This document shows positions 33,506-42,041 of a stretch of DNA of 64,000 nucleotides, in pieces. Within the stretch, counting starts at the first letter, position 1. Every line of letters starts with the position of its first letter. Origin of the DNA: Clostridium sp. (GTDB lineage: Bacteria > Bacillota > Clostridia > Lachnospirales > Lachnospiraceae); NCBI GenBank assembly GCA_023664385.1, contig JAMPFU010000001.1, positions 1 to 64,000 on the forward strand. Direction: 5' to 3'. The translations under genes and the position numbers were made by a program. The notes under the pieces are model-generated. The model worked only from the letters and a program-made list of their open reading frames with translations, was not told the DNA's origin and searched no databases.

Positions 33506-35833
33506 TTACTTGTTATCTCTCTTTATCTTCTTAGTACAGATTACTGCCAAAACAGCTGATACAAGCATCAAGATAAACACAACTGCTACAGGTGTTGTAT
33601 CTCCCGTATTTGGTGACGCTGCCTGTTTTGTGTTGTCAGCAGCTTTTACTGGTGTTACAGCTGCATCAGGTACATTGGTTTTAGTTGGTTCAACCGTACT
33701 AGGCGTATCATTCTTAGGCGGTTCAAGGGCTGTTCCCTCCCCTGCATCCTCGTATATAAGCGTGTAGAATGAAAACTTACCTGTGGTAAATGTTACCGTA
33801 TTTGGATTGTCGTCCAAGTCAGGCAATTCCTCTGCTATGCCGTCATGCAATCTTATAATAGAGAATTTCCTGTTGGCAGCCTGAAATTCCTTTGGCACAT
33901 CAATTGTCATTATTATTTCTTTATCAAGCTGATTCACGTTGCCCGATATAATTCCGTCAATGAATTTTACGATATTCATATCAAGAATTACGGCAATTTT
34001 CCGTTTCTTTGCGACTGCCTTTATTGTTTCAAGTTCGCTTTGTTCAACATCTGCCTCCGACAATGCCGCAACAATAAGGTCCACCTTTAAGTGCTTGCCG
34101 CTTTTTATCTCTGCTTCTGTAAATGCTGAGTTGATAAGCTCGTCATAGGCTTCATCGTCAAGCTTTATGTCGGGTGCTGTTTCGTCTGCTTTGTCGATAG
34201 AAACGGCAGGCATATCACCGAAAGGCATGAAAAAGCATCTGTATGTACAGTTATTGTCATCATTTCTATAACTATCAGAATAATCACTGACCCCTATCGT
34301 AAAATCTATAGGCTGAAGCTTTCCATCATCATCCGGCGACAGTGTACAATTCACTTTATATGTTACAGTTTCCCCCGCCTTAATGAAACTCCACTCTTCC
34401 ATGGGGTTTAATCTAGTGCGAACATAATAGCCCATATGGTCACGACAACAATCATTAACAATATTTTTTCCATTCGCATCTATTATCTGCATACCTTTGC
34501 TATGAACAAAATCCAAAACATCATCATTACGAACTACAACATTATACTGATGCTCAGCATCTTGTGGTAAGCCCAAAACCGTTCTTGCCCAACGAGACGT
34601 TATTTCTTCAAGTAATAGGTCATAATCATTATGATTGCTTATTTGTATATAAAAATTTGCCTCGGCTTCGGCAGTAAGATAATTGCCATCATGGTAAACA
34701 TTTATATCAACATTATCAAGGACTCCTTCACAATTTTCCTTTATATCATAATTGCTGTTTTCTATGTTTATTACACGGTTATACCCTAAGTAAAAGACAT
34801 CTGTTTTACTGTATGATGCCACGACCTTACCATTTGCATCATCTAACCTTACATATTCTGCATATATACGCATTGAAAATTTACCCTCAAGTTCCGAAGG
34901 CACAGTACATCTAATGAAATAAAATGCATCTGTTGTCGGAGCAACCAAAACGCTTTCATCTGTTAATACGCTTTCATTATTGTACCCCAAATATCCTGTT
35001 GTATCATTTGTAATGTTATAAGTATCGCTGTCAGGATTTTTCCCTGCACTAACAGAAATCGGTATGTTATATTCATTGCCCTTTTCATCTATTACATAAC
35101 CTTTCAGGCAAGCTAAATAAACATTAAATTCATTGTCATTTTGTACACGCCCACGAATAGTATACTCCATATTTAATGGTTGTGAGTTCACACTCGCTGA
35201 CCGAGCCCAAAAACGAAACTCAACATTCTCCAACTTTTCAACCTCTGCCCCCACAAGCAGTTCTTCCTCTGATGTGTCCTCGTCAAGCAGTTCCACAGTA
35301 GTTTCATTATCTTTTGCCATTTCTTCCGTTGCTTCTTCGTCAGACAGCACCATGTCCTCGTCACGCTTTTTGGCAGGTACCTCGCCATCCTCAAGCCCTC
35401 CTGCTGTGTCCATGTCAGTGTCAAAATTCACATCACTCTTTTCATCAGATGCCTCGCCATCCTCAAGCTTTCCTGCTGTGTCCGTATCTGCATCAATATC
35501 CGTTATACCGTCCTCGTTCTTCTGTCCATTTTTTTCATTACCCAAATCCTCAGTACTTGATTTTTCAGAGGAACTTCCATTGTCTAATACAGCAACAGCA
35601 TTTGTTGCTTCTGAATTTTCCACATCAACAACCATTTCCGTAGTTGTCACTTGTTCCAAAGCAGCTACATCCGTATCTGTTGCTCCCTCCGTCAATCTAT
35701 CTTCCACATCATTATTTACCTGCATATCGTTCTGTACGTTTTCATCGCTTGCACTGCTTGATATATAGCTGGCTCCCACTGTTGCAACCATCAGTATGGT
35801 ACAAAGCATAAAACTAATTATTTTTCTTTTCAT
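33506..35833 (-). CDS. Cell-wall-anchored surface protein (SPNTGD sorting signal)
   Basis: 775 residues. It has a signal peptide (about 1-29, MKRKIISFMLCTILMVATVGASY), an acidic low-complexity region (about 30-195) with two similar units (DTDTAGKLEDGEASDEK and DTDMDTAGGLEDGEVPAKK), a large domain of unknown family (about 200-690), a Thr/Pro-rich stretch, then SPNTGD, a hydrophobic segment and KKIKRDNK. The end matches the variant LPXTG signals of Lachnospiraceae (SPxTGD, NPxTGD), so a class B/D-like sortase should anchor it; none is in the window. AGGAGG precedes the ATG, inside a short upstream ORF. Its promoter is overlapped by two dyads next to a divergent XRE gene. Adhesin or surface enzyme cannot be told. 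Confidence 0.85.
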   Translation of the reverse strand: MKRKIISFMLCTILMVATVGASYISSSASDENVQNDMQVNNDVEDRLTEGATDTDVAALEQVTTTEMVVDVENSEATNAVAVLDNGSSSEKSSTEDLGNEKNGQKNEDGITDIDADTDTAGKLEDGEASDEKSDVNFDTDMDTAGGLEDGEVPAKKRDEDMVLSDEEATEEMAKDNETTVELLDEDTSEEELLVGAEVEKLENVEFRFWARSASVNSQPLNMEYTIRGRVQNDNEFNVYLACLKGYVIDEKGNEYNIPISVSAGKNPDSDTYNITNDTTGYLGYNNESVLTDESVLVAPTTDAFYFIRCTVPSELEGKFSMRIYAEYVRLDDANGKVVASYSKTDVFYLGYNRVINIENSNYDIKENCEGVLDNVDINVYHDGNYLTAEAEANFYIQISNHNDYDLLLEEITSRWARTVLGLPQDAEHQYNVVVRNDDVLDFVHSKGMQIIDANGKNIVNDCCRDHMGYYVRTRLNPMEEWSFIKAGETVTYKVNCTLSPDDDGKLQPIDFTIGVSDYSDSYRNDDNNCTYRCFFMPFGDMPAVSIDKADETAPDIKLDDEAYDELINSAFTEAEIKSGKHLKVDLIVAALSEADVEQSELETIKAVAKKRKIAVILDMNIVKFIDGIISGNVNQLDKEIIMTIDVPKEFQAANRKFSIIRLHDGIAEELPDLDDNPNTVTFTTGKFSFYTLIYEDAGEGTALEPPKNDTPSTVEPTKTNVPDAAVTPVKAADNTKQAASPNTGDTTPVAVVFILMLVSAVLAVICTKKIKRDNK

Positions 35834-35874
35834 TACTCAAAACCTCCTAATAAAATGTATACGGCTTTCCTCAT
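35833..35874 (-). CDS. Possible 13-residue leader peptide upstream of the surface protein
   Basis: ATG at 35874 has GGAGG at good spacing and encodes MRKAVYILLGGFE, whose stop overlaps the surface protein start (TAATG). The SD of the surface protein lies inside this ORF, so its translation would be coupled. A real peptide is not proven. Confidence 0.45.
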   Translation of the reverse strand: MRKAVYILLGGFE

Positions 35875-35906
35875 AATTTCCTCCATTATTCATTTTTCAT
35901 GGAAAA

Positions 35907-35935
35907 AGTATAAAACATTTTGTTTTATAAGTCAA
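35907..35935 (-). promoter_or_regulatory. Sigma-A-type promoter of the surface protein gene
   Basis: On the minus strand TTGACT, 17 bp spacer, TATACT, followed by a leader of about 75 bases with the short ORF. One AACA-N3-TGTT dyad fills the spacer and a second lies just upstream of the -35. Confidence 0.8.
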
Positions 35936-35949
35936 TATAACAAATTGTT
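35914..35949. promoter_or_regulatory. Paired operator-like dyads AACA-N3-TGTT
   Basis: AACATTTTGTT (35914-35924) and AACAAATTGTT (35939-35949), centres 25 bp apart, between the surface protein and the divergent XRE gene. The second also overlaps the likely promoter of the XRE gene. Probable binding sites of that regulator, implying repression of the surface gene and autoregulation. Confidence 0.65.
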
Positions 35950-35984
35950 TTACATATACTTTTCTTAAAAAGGGGTATTGTCCA

Positions 35985-36212
35985 ATGTATAACAGAATAC
36001 GTGATTTAAGGGAAGATAATGATTTATTACAGGTAGATATAGCAGATTATTTGAAATGTTCGCAGGTTTGTTATTCTTATTATGAGATAGGAAAAAGAGA
36101 CATTCCTACTGACGTATTAATAAAGTTAGCCAATTACTACAATACGAGCGTGGATTATCTGCTTGGTCTTACAAGCATAAAAGAACCTTATCCACGCTCC
36201 CATAAGCATTAG
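35985..36212 (+). CDS. XRE-family transcriptional regulator
   Basis: 75 residues, almost entirely a Cro/C1-type helix-turn-helix (RIRDLREDNDLLQVDIADYLKCSQVCYSYYEIGKRDIPTDVLIKLANYYNTSVDYLLGL as successive helices). AAAAGGGG lies before the ATG. It is divergent from the surface protein gene with two dyads between, so it most likely controls that gene. Confidence 0.88.
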   Translation: MYNRIRDLREDNDLLQVDIADYLKCSQVCYSYYEIGKRDIPTDVLIKLANYYNTSVDYLLGLTSIKEPYPRSHKH

Positions 36213-36234
36213 CATTACAAGCCATATTTCACAA

Positions 36235-36687
36235 TTAATTCGAGGATGCCCGTTTTATTCCCATAAACTCCTTTATGGCGCAGTATTTATCTGCAAAGCA
36301 CACCAAGACAGCCTCCTTCGATTTTGGCAGATGTGTGATGTTGAGCGGCCACATATGGCTGTAAATAATATTTTTCTCCATAGACGATAAGGAATACAAC
36401 GACATTGCATTTTTAAGTGCAGTTTCCGCATGCTTAAAGCCATGCCTGTAAGCACTTACCTCGCCGCTCTTTGTATCATATAGAAAATAATCATGCAACA
36501 TTGCACCTCTTGCCAGTGCCGCTTCATTTATATTCAATCTCAGCTTCTTTGATATTTTGTAGCTTGTTATGGCAACATTTCTGCTGTGGTCAAACCTCGT
36601 TGTAACACGGTGCTGTTTAAAGCTTTTTAGTATGGATAAATTCTCATCATTTTGCAGTCCATCCAGCACATCATAAAATTTTTTCAC
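36235..36687 (-). CDS. HD-domain phosphohydrolase
   Basis: 150 residues with an HD domain: TRFDHSRNVA supplies the first His, and GAMLHDYFLYD supplies the HD pair (about 70-80). Small stand-alone HD proteins of this type are metal-dependent phosphohydrolases, often annotated as phosphohydrolase/YedJ-like; the substrate is unknown. GAGGG precedes the ATG. It is monocistronic and convergent with the XRE gene. Confidence 0.85.
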   Translation of the reverse strand: MKKFYDVLDGLQNDENLSILKSFKQHRVTTRFDHSRNVAITSYKISKKLRLNINEAALARGAMLHDYFLYDTKSGEVSAYRHGFKHAETALKNAMSLYSLSSMEKNIIYSHMWPLNITHLPKSKEAVLVCFADKYCAIKEFMGIKRASSN

Positions 36688-36894
36688 ATTATGCCCTCAC
36701 TCTCATAACCATTAAAAGATACAACTATTATAACAGCAGCCTGTCCATTTTACCATAGGAAATATTATTCATTTTTTTCAAAAAAACATTTTTTGGTTTT
36801 TGTGGATATACTTTATAATTATATGGATAATTCTTACAATTTGTGGTAAAGTAATCTGTGGTTAATTTTTATTATTTTACAAGAGGACACATGA

Positions 36895-38256
36895 ATGAAA
36901 AAAACACTGCGTTTTAGATTTGCATTATTGATAGGAAAAGCCGCATACAGAACGGGAAAGCTTCTTAAAATGAACGCCAGCCATTTTCCGGGAAGGCTTG
37001 CCATAAATTTGTGTCCTGATTTTTTGGGAAGAATAGACAAACCCGAAAAAATTATATGTGTCACGGGAACAAACGGAAAAACAACTGCCTGCAACATGAT
37101 ATTGGACGTGCTTTCCGATTGCAGCTATGATGTACTAAACAATAAGGCAGGCTCTAACCTGAATGCAGGCATTGCTACGTCGCTGCTGTCCCATGCAACC
37201 CTTGGCGGCAAGGTAAAACAGAAGCTTGCCCTTTTTGAGGTGGACGAGCGCAGCTCCAAATTGATTTATCCGTTTATTCATCCTGACTATGCAGTATGCA
37301 CAAACCTTTTCAGGGATTCCCTACAGAGAAATGCGCATACGGAATATATATTTAATCTAATCTCAGACCATATTCCAAAGGACACGCACATGATTTTAAA
37401 CGCTGATGATGTCATAAGCGCAGGGCTTGCCCCTGATAATGAAAGAACCTGCTATTCTATCGCCCACATGGAAACTGACCATGATGGGGATATAAATATT
37501 ATAAACGATGCAAGGATATGTCCAAAATGCTATCATCTGCTGAAATACAATTATATAAAATACCATCATATCGGAAATGCATACTGCCCTAATTGTGGTT
37601 TTACATCACCCGAAAGCGATTATGCCGCCCTGCCTGATTTTGATGCAGGGACCATTACCGTTAAGCACGGCGGGGCTGACGAGACATATCCGCTTATTAC
37701 GGACAGCATTTTTAACACATATAATCAGGTTACGGCAATTGCACTTCTAAGGGAGCTTGGGCTTTCCCCGGAGGAAATTTCCTCCTCCTTTGCCAAGGTA
37801 AAGGTGCTTGAAACGAGATACTCAAGCAAAAAGGCAAAGGGTGTTGAGGTGATTACCCACCTTTCCAAGGGCTTTAATCCGATAGCCTGCTCATGCGTAT
37901 TTGAGTTTGTAAGCAGACAGCAGGGCGAAAAAGAGGTTATACTGATGCTGGGTGACATTTACGGTCATTCCCACTCTCCTGAAATTGTTACATGGATGTA
38001 TGACGCTGATTTTGAATATCTCAATCAGCCTGACATAAACCACCTTATCGTATGCGGCGAACGGTGCGAGGATTATAAGCTGAGGCTTCTTCTTGCAGGT
38101 GTTTCTGAGGACAAAATAACATGCGTTCCCGATGAAACAAAGGCGCATGAATATTTGAGACTTGACAAAACCGAAAAAGTATTTATACTTCATCAAGTGT
38201 ATGCAACTAATGCCGCAGCCGCTGCACAAAATAAGATTATTGACAGACTTACGTAA
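36895..38256 (+). CDS. MurT-like Mur ligase (lipid II isoglutaminyl synthase type)
   Basis: 453 residues with the MurT layout: Mur ligase middle domain with P-loop VTGTNGKTT (56-64), an inserted zinc ribbon of four cysteines (209, 212, 231, 234: CPKC and CPNC), and the C-terminal DUF1727 domain (YDADFEYLNQPDINHLIVCGER from about 369). In S. aureus MurT activates D-isoglutamate of lipid II and GatD supplies ammonia. A conserved Asp before the VSW motif, which I believe is the MurT member of the catalytic triad, reads Ile364 here (IVTW). GAGGA precedes the ATG, and gatD-like follows 13 bp on. Confidence 0.9.
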   Translation: MKKTLRFRFALLIGKAAYRTGKLLKMNASHFPGRLAINLCPDFLGRIDKPEKIICVTGTNGKTTACNMILDVLSDCSYDVLNNKAGSNLNAGIATSLLSHATLGGKVKQKLALFEVDERSSKLIYPFIHPDYAVCTNLFRDSLQRNAHTEYIFNLISDHIPKDTHMILNADDVISAGLAPDNERTCYSIAHMETDHDGDINIINDARICPKCYHLLKYNYIKYHHIGNAYCPNCGFTSPESDYAALPDFDAGTITVKHGGADETYPLITDSIFNTYNQVTAIALLRELGLSPEEISSSFAKVKVLETRYSSKKAKGVEVITHLSKGFNPIACSCVFEFVSRQQGEKEVILMLGDIYGHSHSPEIVTWMYDADFEYLNQPDINHLIVCGERCEDYKLRLLLAGVSEDKITCVPDETKAHEYLRLDKTEKVFILHQVYATNAAAAAQNKIIDRLT

Positions 38257-38269
38257 GGAGGCATAGGAT

Positions 38270-38986
38270 ATGGCGGAAAATATAATCATTGAAACACTTT
38301 ATCCTGAATTTGCCAACTTATTCGGCGATTTGATGAATACGGGATATTTAAAAAAATGTATTCCTGACGGAACATTTATAGATACAAGCCTTTTTGATAC
38401 GCCTGCATTTGTAAGTCAGGATGTGTCAATGGTTTTCATGGGTGCCATGTCGGAAAAGCAGCAGGAGCTTGTCATCAATGCTCTCACACCCTACAAGGAG
38501 CGCATAACTGAGCTTATCGACAAGGGCTGTATCTTTCTTATGACGGGAAATGCCATGGAAATATTTGGTACTTATATTGAAAACGAAGATAAAAGCCGCG
38601 TCGACTGCCTTGGCTTATTTAACACATATGCCAAGCGGTTTATGTTTAACAGGCACAATTCCTATATATTAGGAGAATTTCAGGATATGAAGCTTTTAGG
38701 CTTTAAATCCCAATTCAGCCACTCCTACGGCGACAACTCTGACTGCTATTTTTATAAGGCAACGACAGGGTGTGGCATCAACCCTGACGCAGTGCTTGAG
38801 GGACTTAGGAAAAACAACTTTTACGGAACATACACCATCGGTCCGTTCCTGATATCAAACCCTCTGTTTGTAAAATATCTTATGAAGCTTATGGGGATTG
38901 AAAATCCAAGGCTTGCATTTGAAGATACAATTATGAGTGCCTATGACAGCAGGCTGAAACAATTTGAGACATTTAAGCCGCACTGA
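38270..38986 (+). CDS. GatD-like amidotransferase subunit lacking catalytic Cys and His
   Basis: 238 residues, recognisable as the GatD (CobB/CobQ-like class I glutamine amidotransferase) partner of MurT by position and by the stretches LTPYKERITELIDKGCIF, LGLFNTYAKR and GTYTIGPFLISNPLF. The nucleophile elbow that reads ICGGYQ-like in GatD is MTGNAM here, with Thr92 at the Cys position. The conserved HGP is IGP, with Ile190 at the His position. The protein therefore should not hydrolyse glutamine. AAGGAGG precedes the ATG. The open frame is intact, so this is a maintained, repurposed protein rather than a pseudogene. Confidence 0.85.
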   Translation: MAENIIIETLYPEFANLFGDLMNTGYLKKCIPDGTFIDTSLFDTPAFVSQDVSMVFMGAMSEKQQELVINALTPYKERITELIDKGCIFLMTGNAMEIFGTYIENEDKSRVDCLGLFNTYAKRFMFNRHNSYILGEFQDMKLLGFKSQFSHSYGDNSDCYFYKATTGCGINPDAVLEGLRKNNFYGTYTIGPFLISNPLFVKYLMKLMGIENPRLAFEDTIMSAYDSRLKQFETFKPH

Positions 38987-39047
38987 AAAAACGGACATAC
39001 AACACATGGTAAATGAAATATAAATGTTAGGAAAAGAGGTAACAGCT

Positions 39048-40289
39048 ATGGAAATGAAAGAGGTTTTTGAAACATACGAATCCAATGTACGTTCATATTG
39101 CAGAAGCTTCCCTGAGGTATTTGCAAAGGCAAAGGGTTCCATTATCACTGACGTAAACGGAAAGGAATATATAGACTTTTTCTGTGGCGCAGGAGCCGTA
39201 AACTACGGTCACAACAACGATTACATCAAGGGGAAACTAATCGAATACCTTGAAAATGACGGTTTCCTTCATGCCCTTGACATGATGACGGATGCAAAGG
39301 CAGGCTTTATTGACACATTTCAAAATAAAGTGCTGAAGCCAAGAGGACTTGACTATAAAATTATGTTTCCTGCCCCTACAGGCACAAATGCCATAGAGGC
39401 AGCACTTAAGCTTGCAAGAAAGGTTACAAAACGCACAAATATATGGTGCCTCATGGGCTGTTTCCATGGCATGACACTCGGGGCGCTTTCACTGACTACC
39501 GACAGAACTGACAGACAGGGTGCAGGACTTCCCCTTACAAATGTCACCCACATTCCTGCTCCGTATATGTTTGAGGAATTAGATACGCTGAACTATATGG
39601 AAACACTTATGGAGGACGACCATTCAGGCGTTGACAAGCCTGCCGCATTTATAATTGAAACCGTACAGGCAGAAGGTGGCATATATGTTTTCAGCAACGA
39701 GTGGCTTCAGGGCGTAAGGGCATTTTGTGATAAATACGACATTCTTCTCATTATTGACGATATACAGGTCGGCTGTGCACGTACAGGCACATTCTTCTCC
39801 TTTGAAAGAGCCGGTATTCAGCCTGACATCCTTGTTATGTCAAAATCAATCGGCGGCTATGGGCTTCCGTTTGCCGTTACCCTCTTTAAGCCTGAGCTTG
39901 ATATATGGCTTCCGGGCGAGCATAATGGAACCTTCAGGGGAAACCAGCTTGCAATGGTTGCCGCAAAGGCAGGGCTTGAGTTTATGCTTGACAATAACAT
40001 TGAAGCAGAGGCAAAGCGCAAGGAGACTATAATACGTGACTTCCTTGAAAAAAATGTTGCCCGTGACGGAGTTAAAATTCGCGGTATCGGCTGTATCTTT
40101 GGAATTGATGTGGGAACGGGTGAAAAGGCGTCAGCAATTTCAAGAGCATGCTTTAACAGAGGACTTATTATTGAGCTTGCAGGCAGAGACAACAGCGTTG
40201 TGAAGCCAATGCCTGCCCTTACCATACCTGATGACACACTTATGAAGGGACTTCAGATTATTAAAGAGGCTGTAGACGAGGTAATGTAA
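39048..40289 (+). CDS. Class III aminotransferase, diaminobutyrate-2-oxoglutarate type (EctB-like)
   Basis: 413 residues of a fold-type I, PLP-dependent class III aminotransferase. It resembles EctB/Dat: FETYESNVRSYCRSFP at the N-terminus, FFCGAGAVNYGHNND, PTGTNAIEAALKLARK, and the PLP lysine in MSKSIGGYGLPFAV. Such enzymes interconvert aspartate semialdehyde and L-2,4-diaminobutyrate with glutamate/2-oxoglutarate. ATG 39048 follows AAAGAGG by eight bases; an in-frame ATG at 39024 is less likely. It lies 61 bp after the GatD-like gene. No ectA, ectC or siderophore genes are nearby, so the diamine probably feeds the MurT-like ligase or another local use. Confidence 0.88.
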   Translation: MEMKEVFETYESNVRSYCRSFPEVFAKAKGSIITDVNGKEYIDFFCGAGAVNYGHNNDYIKGKLIEYLENDGFLHALDMMTDAKAGFIDTFQNKVLKPRGLDYKIMFPAPTGTNAIEAALKLARKVTKRTNIWCLMGCFHGMTLGALSLTTDRTDRQGAGLPLTNVTHIPAPYMFEELDTLNYMETLMEDDHSGVDKPAAFIIETVQAEGGIYVFSNEWLQGVRAFCDKYDILLIIDDIQVGCARTGTFFSFERAGIQPDILVMSKSIGGYGLPFAVTLFKPELDIWLPGEHNGTFRGNQLAMVAAKAGLEFMLDNNIEAEAKRKETIIRDFLEKNVARDGVKIRGIGCIFGIDVGTGEKASAISRACFNRGLIIELAGRDNSVVKPMPALTIPDDTLMKGLQIIKEAVDEVM

Positions 40290-40298
40290 CTTAAAGAA

Positions 40299-40367
40299 GG
40301 GCAATTCCCTGAACTCGTACACAGCCATGCAGCCAAGTGGTATGTGTACGAGTTCAAGGGACTGCCC
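40299..40367. terminator. Long stem-loop between convergent genes
   Basis: 24-base arms (40299-40322 and 40344-40367) pair with only a few mismatches: GGGCA...GAACTCGTACAC against GTGTACGAGTTC...TGCCC. No T-run follows, so it may stop transcription with help from Rho, or protect 3' ends of both convergent messages. Confidence 0.65.
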
Positions 40368-40371
40368 ATCT

Positions 40372-42030
40372 CTACTGTCCCTCTATATACTCCCTCGCAT
40401 ATTCCATCAAGTAATCCTCGCCAGCCTCGAACATGGAGGCAACCGCCTTCTCATCAAACGGCACCTTCACGTCTAATGGAATTGTCGCTTGCCTTGATGC
40501 ATCTGTATCAATGTATATGGTGCCATCCTCCCTAAGCGTAGGCACCGATGAAAACTGCAAGGCTCCTTTTTCAAACGTCACGCCTTTTATCGCCTGCCCT
40601 GAGCAGTTTGAGGACGTAAAGCCCATAATCGTCACATTATCATAAATGCTCATGATATCAGCAAAATGGTCGCCCGCACTTACTGTGCCTGCGCTTACCA
40701 AAATTACAATCTGTCCGTCGCCCCACACACTTTCCCCTTCATATGCAATTTCATTTCCAGGAACATACCTTCCTGTCGCCTCATCATACTGATAACATTT
40801 TTCCTTCTCGTCCCACACGCTGTCATATGCATACTGGTGTTCTCCCTCCGGTGCAAGAAGCTCTGCAATGGCAAGAATAAAATTAGGGTCGCCGCCGCCA
40901 TTGTTCCTCAAATCAATTATAATATTTTTTATGCCCTTTTCCTGAAAGGCAAGCATATTTTCCCTTACTTCTTCCTTCATGGCGCTGAAGTTTCCTGTCG
41001 TTGAGGAATTGGTATCATACATCATAAGCGTTAAACGCAGGATACAGGTATCGTCACTAAGCTCATGCCATGTCACATTGTCGGCTTTTATTCCGTCTGC
41101 CAGTATGCTCATTGTCCTTTCAAGCCTATCAGCATATGCCCCAAGCTTTTCGGCACTCACGCTATGCTCTGTCCCGTCCTCGCCTATAAACTTTATTGTA
41201 ACACTATCACCGCCTGCTCCTGCGGCAAAAACGGCTCTATAGAAATCTTCGGTTTCCTTGACAGGATTGTATGGCATACCGTCATAATAACCGATTTCAA
41301 CATCATTGATAACCGCCTCTACATTCCTGCCGTCCCACTCGGTTATAACCGTACCGTTTCTGATACCCGCATTGTAAATGTCACTGTCTTTTTCCACATT
41401 TACTGCAACTGTTTTTCCGTCAGAGCGTGTCATAAGAGAAAGTCCGTAATCATTTCCGTACATAATCTCGTGCGCCTTCTCTAAAACATCCCTATCATTC
41501 AGCGAATATGCCACATGCCCGTCATGGAAATTACAGCAGAATTTTGTCCACAAAATATAATTCTCCACGGCATCATGCTTTTTTTCCACCTCCTTGAACT
41601 GTGGTTCATACTCCTCATAAAGCGCATCCCAATCAATGCCCTTGTGCTCTGCAAGACAATAATGCTCCTGCATTGCATCAAAGCCCTCCTTAAATTCCTG
41701 AAGGTAGTTTGGCGCTCTATATCCTTTATATAAATTACATACTAAAATGCTTGGAATAATGAGCAGCACCGCAATTGCAGACGCCAGCCTGCGCATTTTA
41801 GCTTCTTCCCTTGAAAAACCAATCAAAAGAACAATGACTGCTATATAAACGCTTAACAGTGATATTTCCTCACCTGTAAATGCAATGAATGCCATACACA
41901 CAATCAATGGAACAACATACAAAAGCTTCCATTTCGTACTTTTCACCTTATCCGCATAATCTGCAAGGAAGTAAAGCCCAATGGAAAAAGCAAGCTCTAT
42001 CAATATCAAATACAAATCACTTTTTATCAT
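40372..42030 (-). CDS. Membrane-bound S41-family peptidase (tricorn/CtpA-like)
   Basis: 552 residues: four N-terminal transmembrane segments (about 5-100), a helical region, a PDZ-like stretch (ADGIK.. and VEKDSDIYNAGIRNGTVITEWDGRNVEAV near 210-245), then the S41 protease domain with IIDLRNNGGGDPNF and the nucleophile serine in VSAGTVSAGDHFA (about 475). The active site should lie outside the membrane. AGGAGG precedes the ATG. It is last in a probable operon with the ABC exporter; related arrangements occur near peptide export or immunity systems. Confidence 0.85.
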   Translation of the reverse strand: MIKSDLYLILIELAFSIGLYFLADYADKVKSTKWKLLYVVPLIVCMAFIAFTGEEISLLSVYIAVIVLLIGFSREEAKMRRLASAIAVLLIIPSILVCNLYKGYRAPNYLQEFKEGFDAMQEHYCLAEHKGIDWDALYEEYEPQFKEVEKKHDAVENYILWTKFCCNFHDGHVAYSLNDRDVLEKAHEIMYGNDYGLSLMTRSDGKTVAVNVEKDSDIYNAGIRNGTVITEWDGRNVEAVINDVEIGYYDGMPYNPVKETEDFYRAVFAAGAGGDSVTIKFIGEDGTEHSVSAEKLGAYADRLERTMSILADGIKADNVTWHELSDDTCILRLTLMMYDTNSSTTGNFSAMKEEVRENMLAFQEKGIKNIIIDLRNNGGGDPNFILAIAELLAPEGEHQYAYDSVWDEKEKCYQYDEATGRYVPGNEIAYEGESVWGDGQIVILVSAGTVSAGDHFADIMSIYDNVTIMGFTSSNCSGQAIKGVTFEKGALQFSSVPTLREDGTIYIDTDASRQATIPLDVKVPFDEKAVASMFEAGEDYLMEYAREYIEGQ

Positions 42031-42041
42031 TTCATTACCTC

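Noticed and set aside
35133-35768. 211-residue plus-strand ORF rich in Ser, opposite the surface protein
   Set aside because: It is the antisense of the acidic low-complexity coding region; Ser-rich antisense frames arise from GAT/GAA-rich coding. No SD or promoter supports it.
36738-36894. Riboswitch or regulatory RNA upstream of the MurT-like gene
   Set aside because: The leader is AT-rich with homopolymer runs but no convincing stem; only a TATAAT-like -10 near 36810 is visible.
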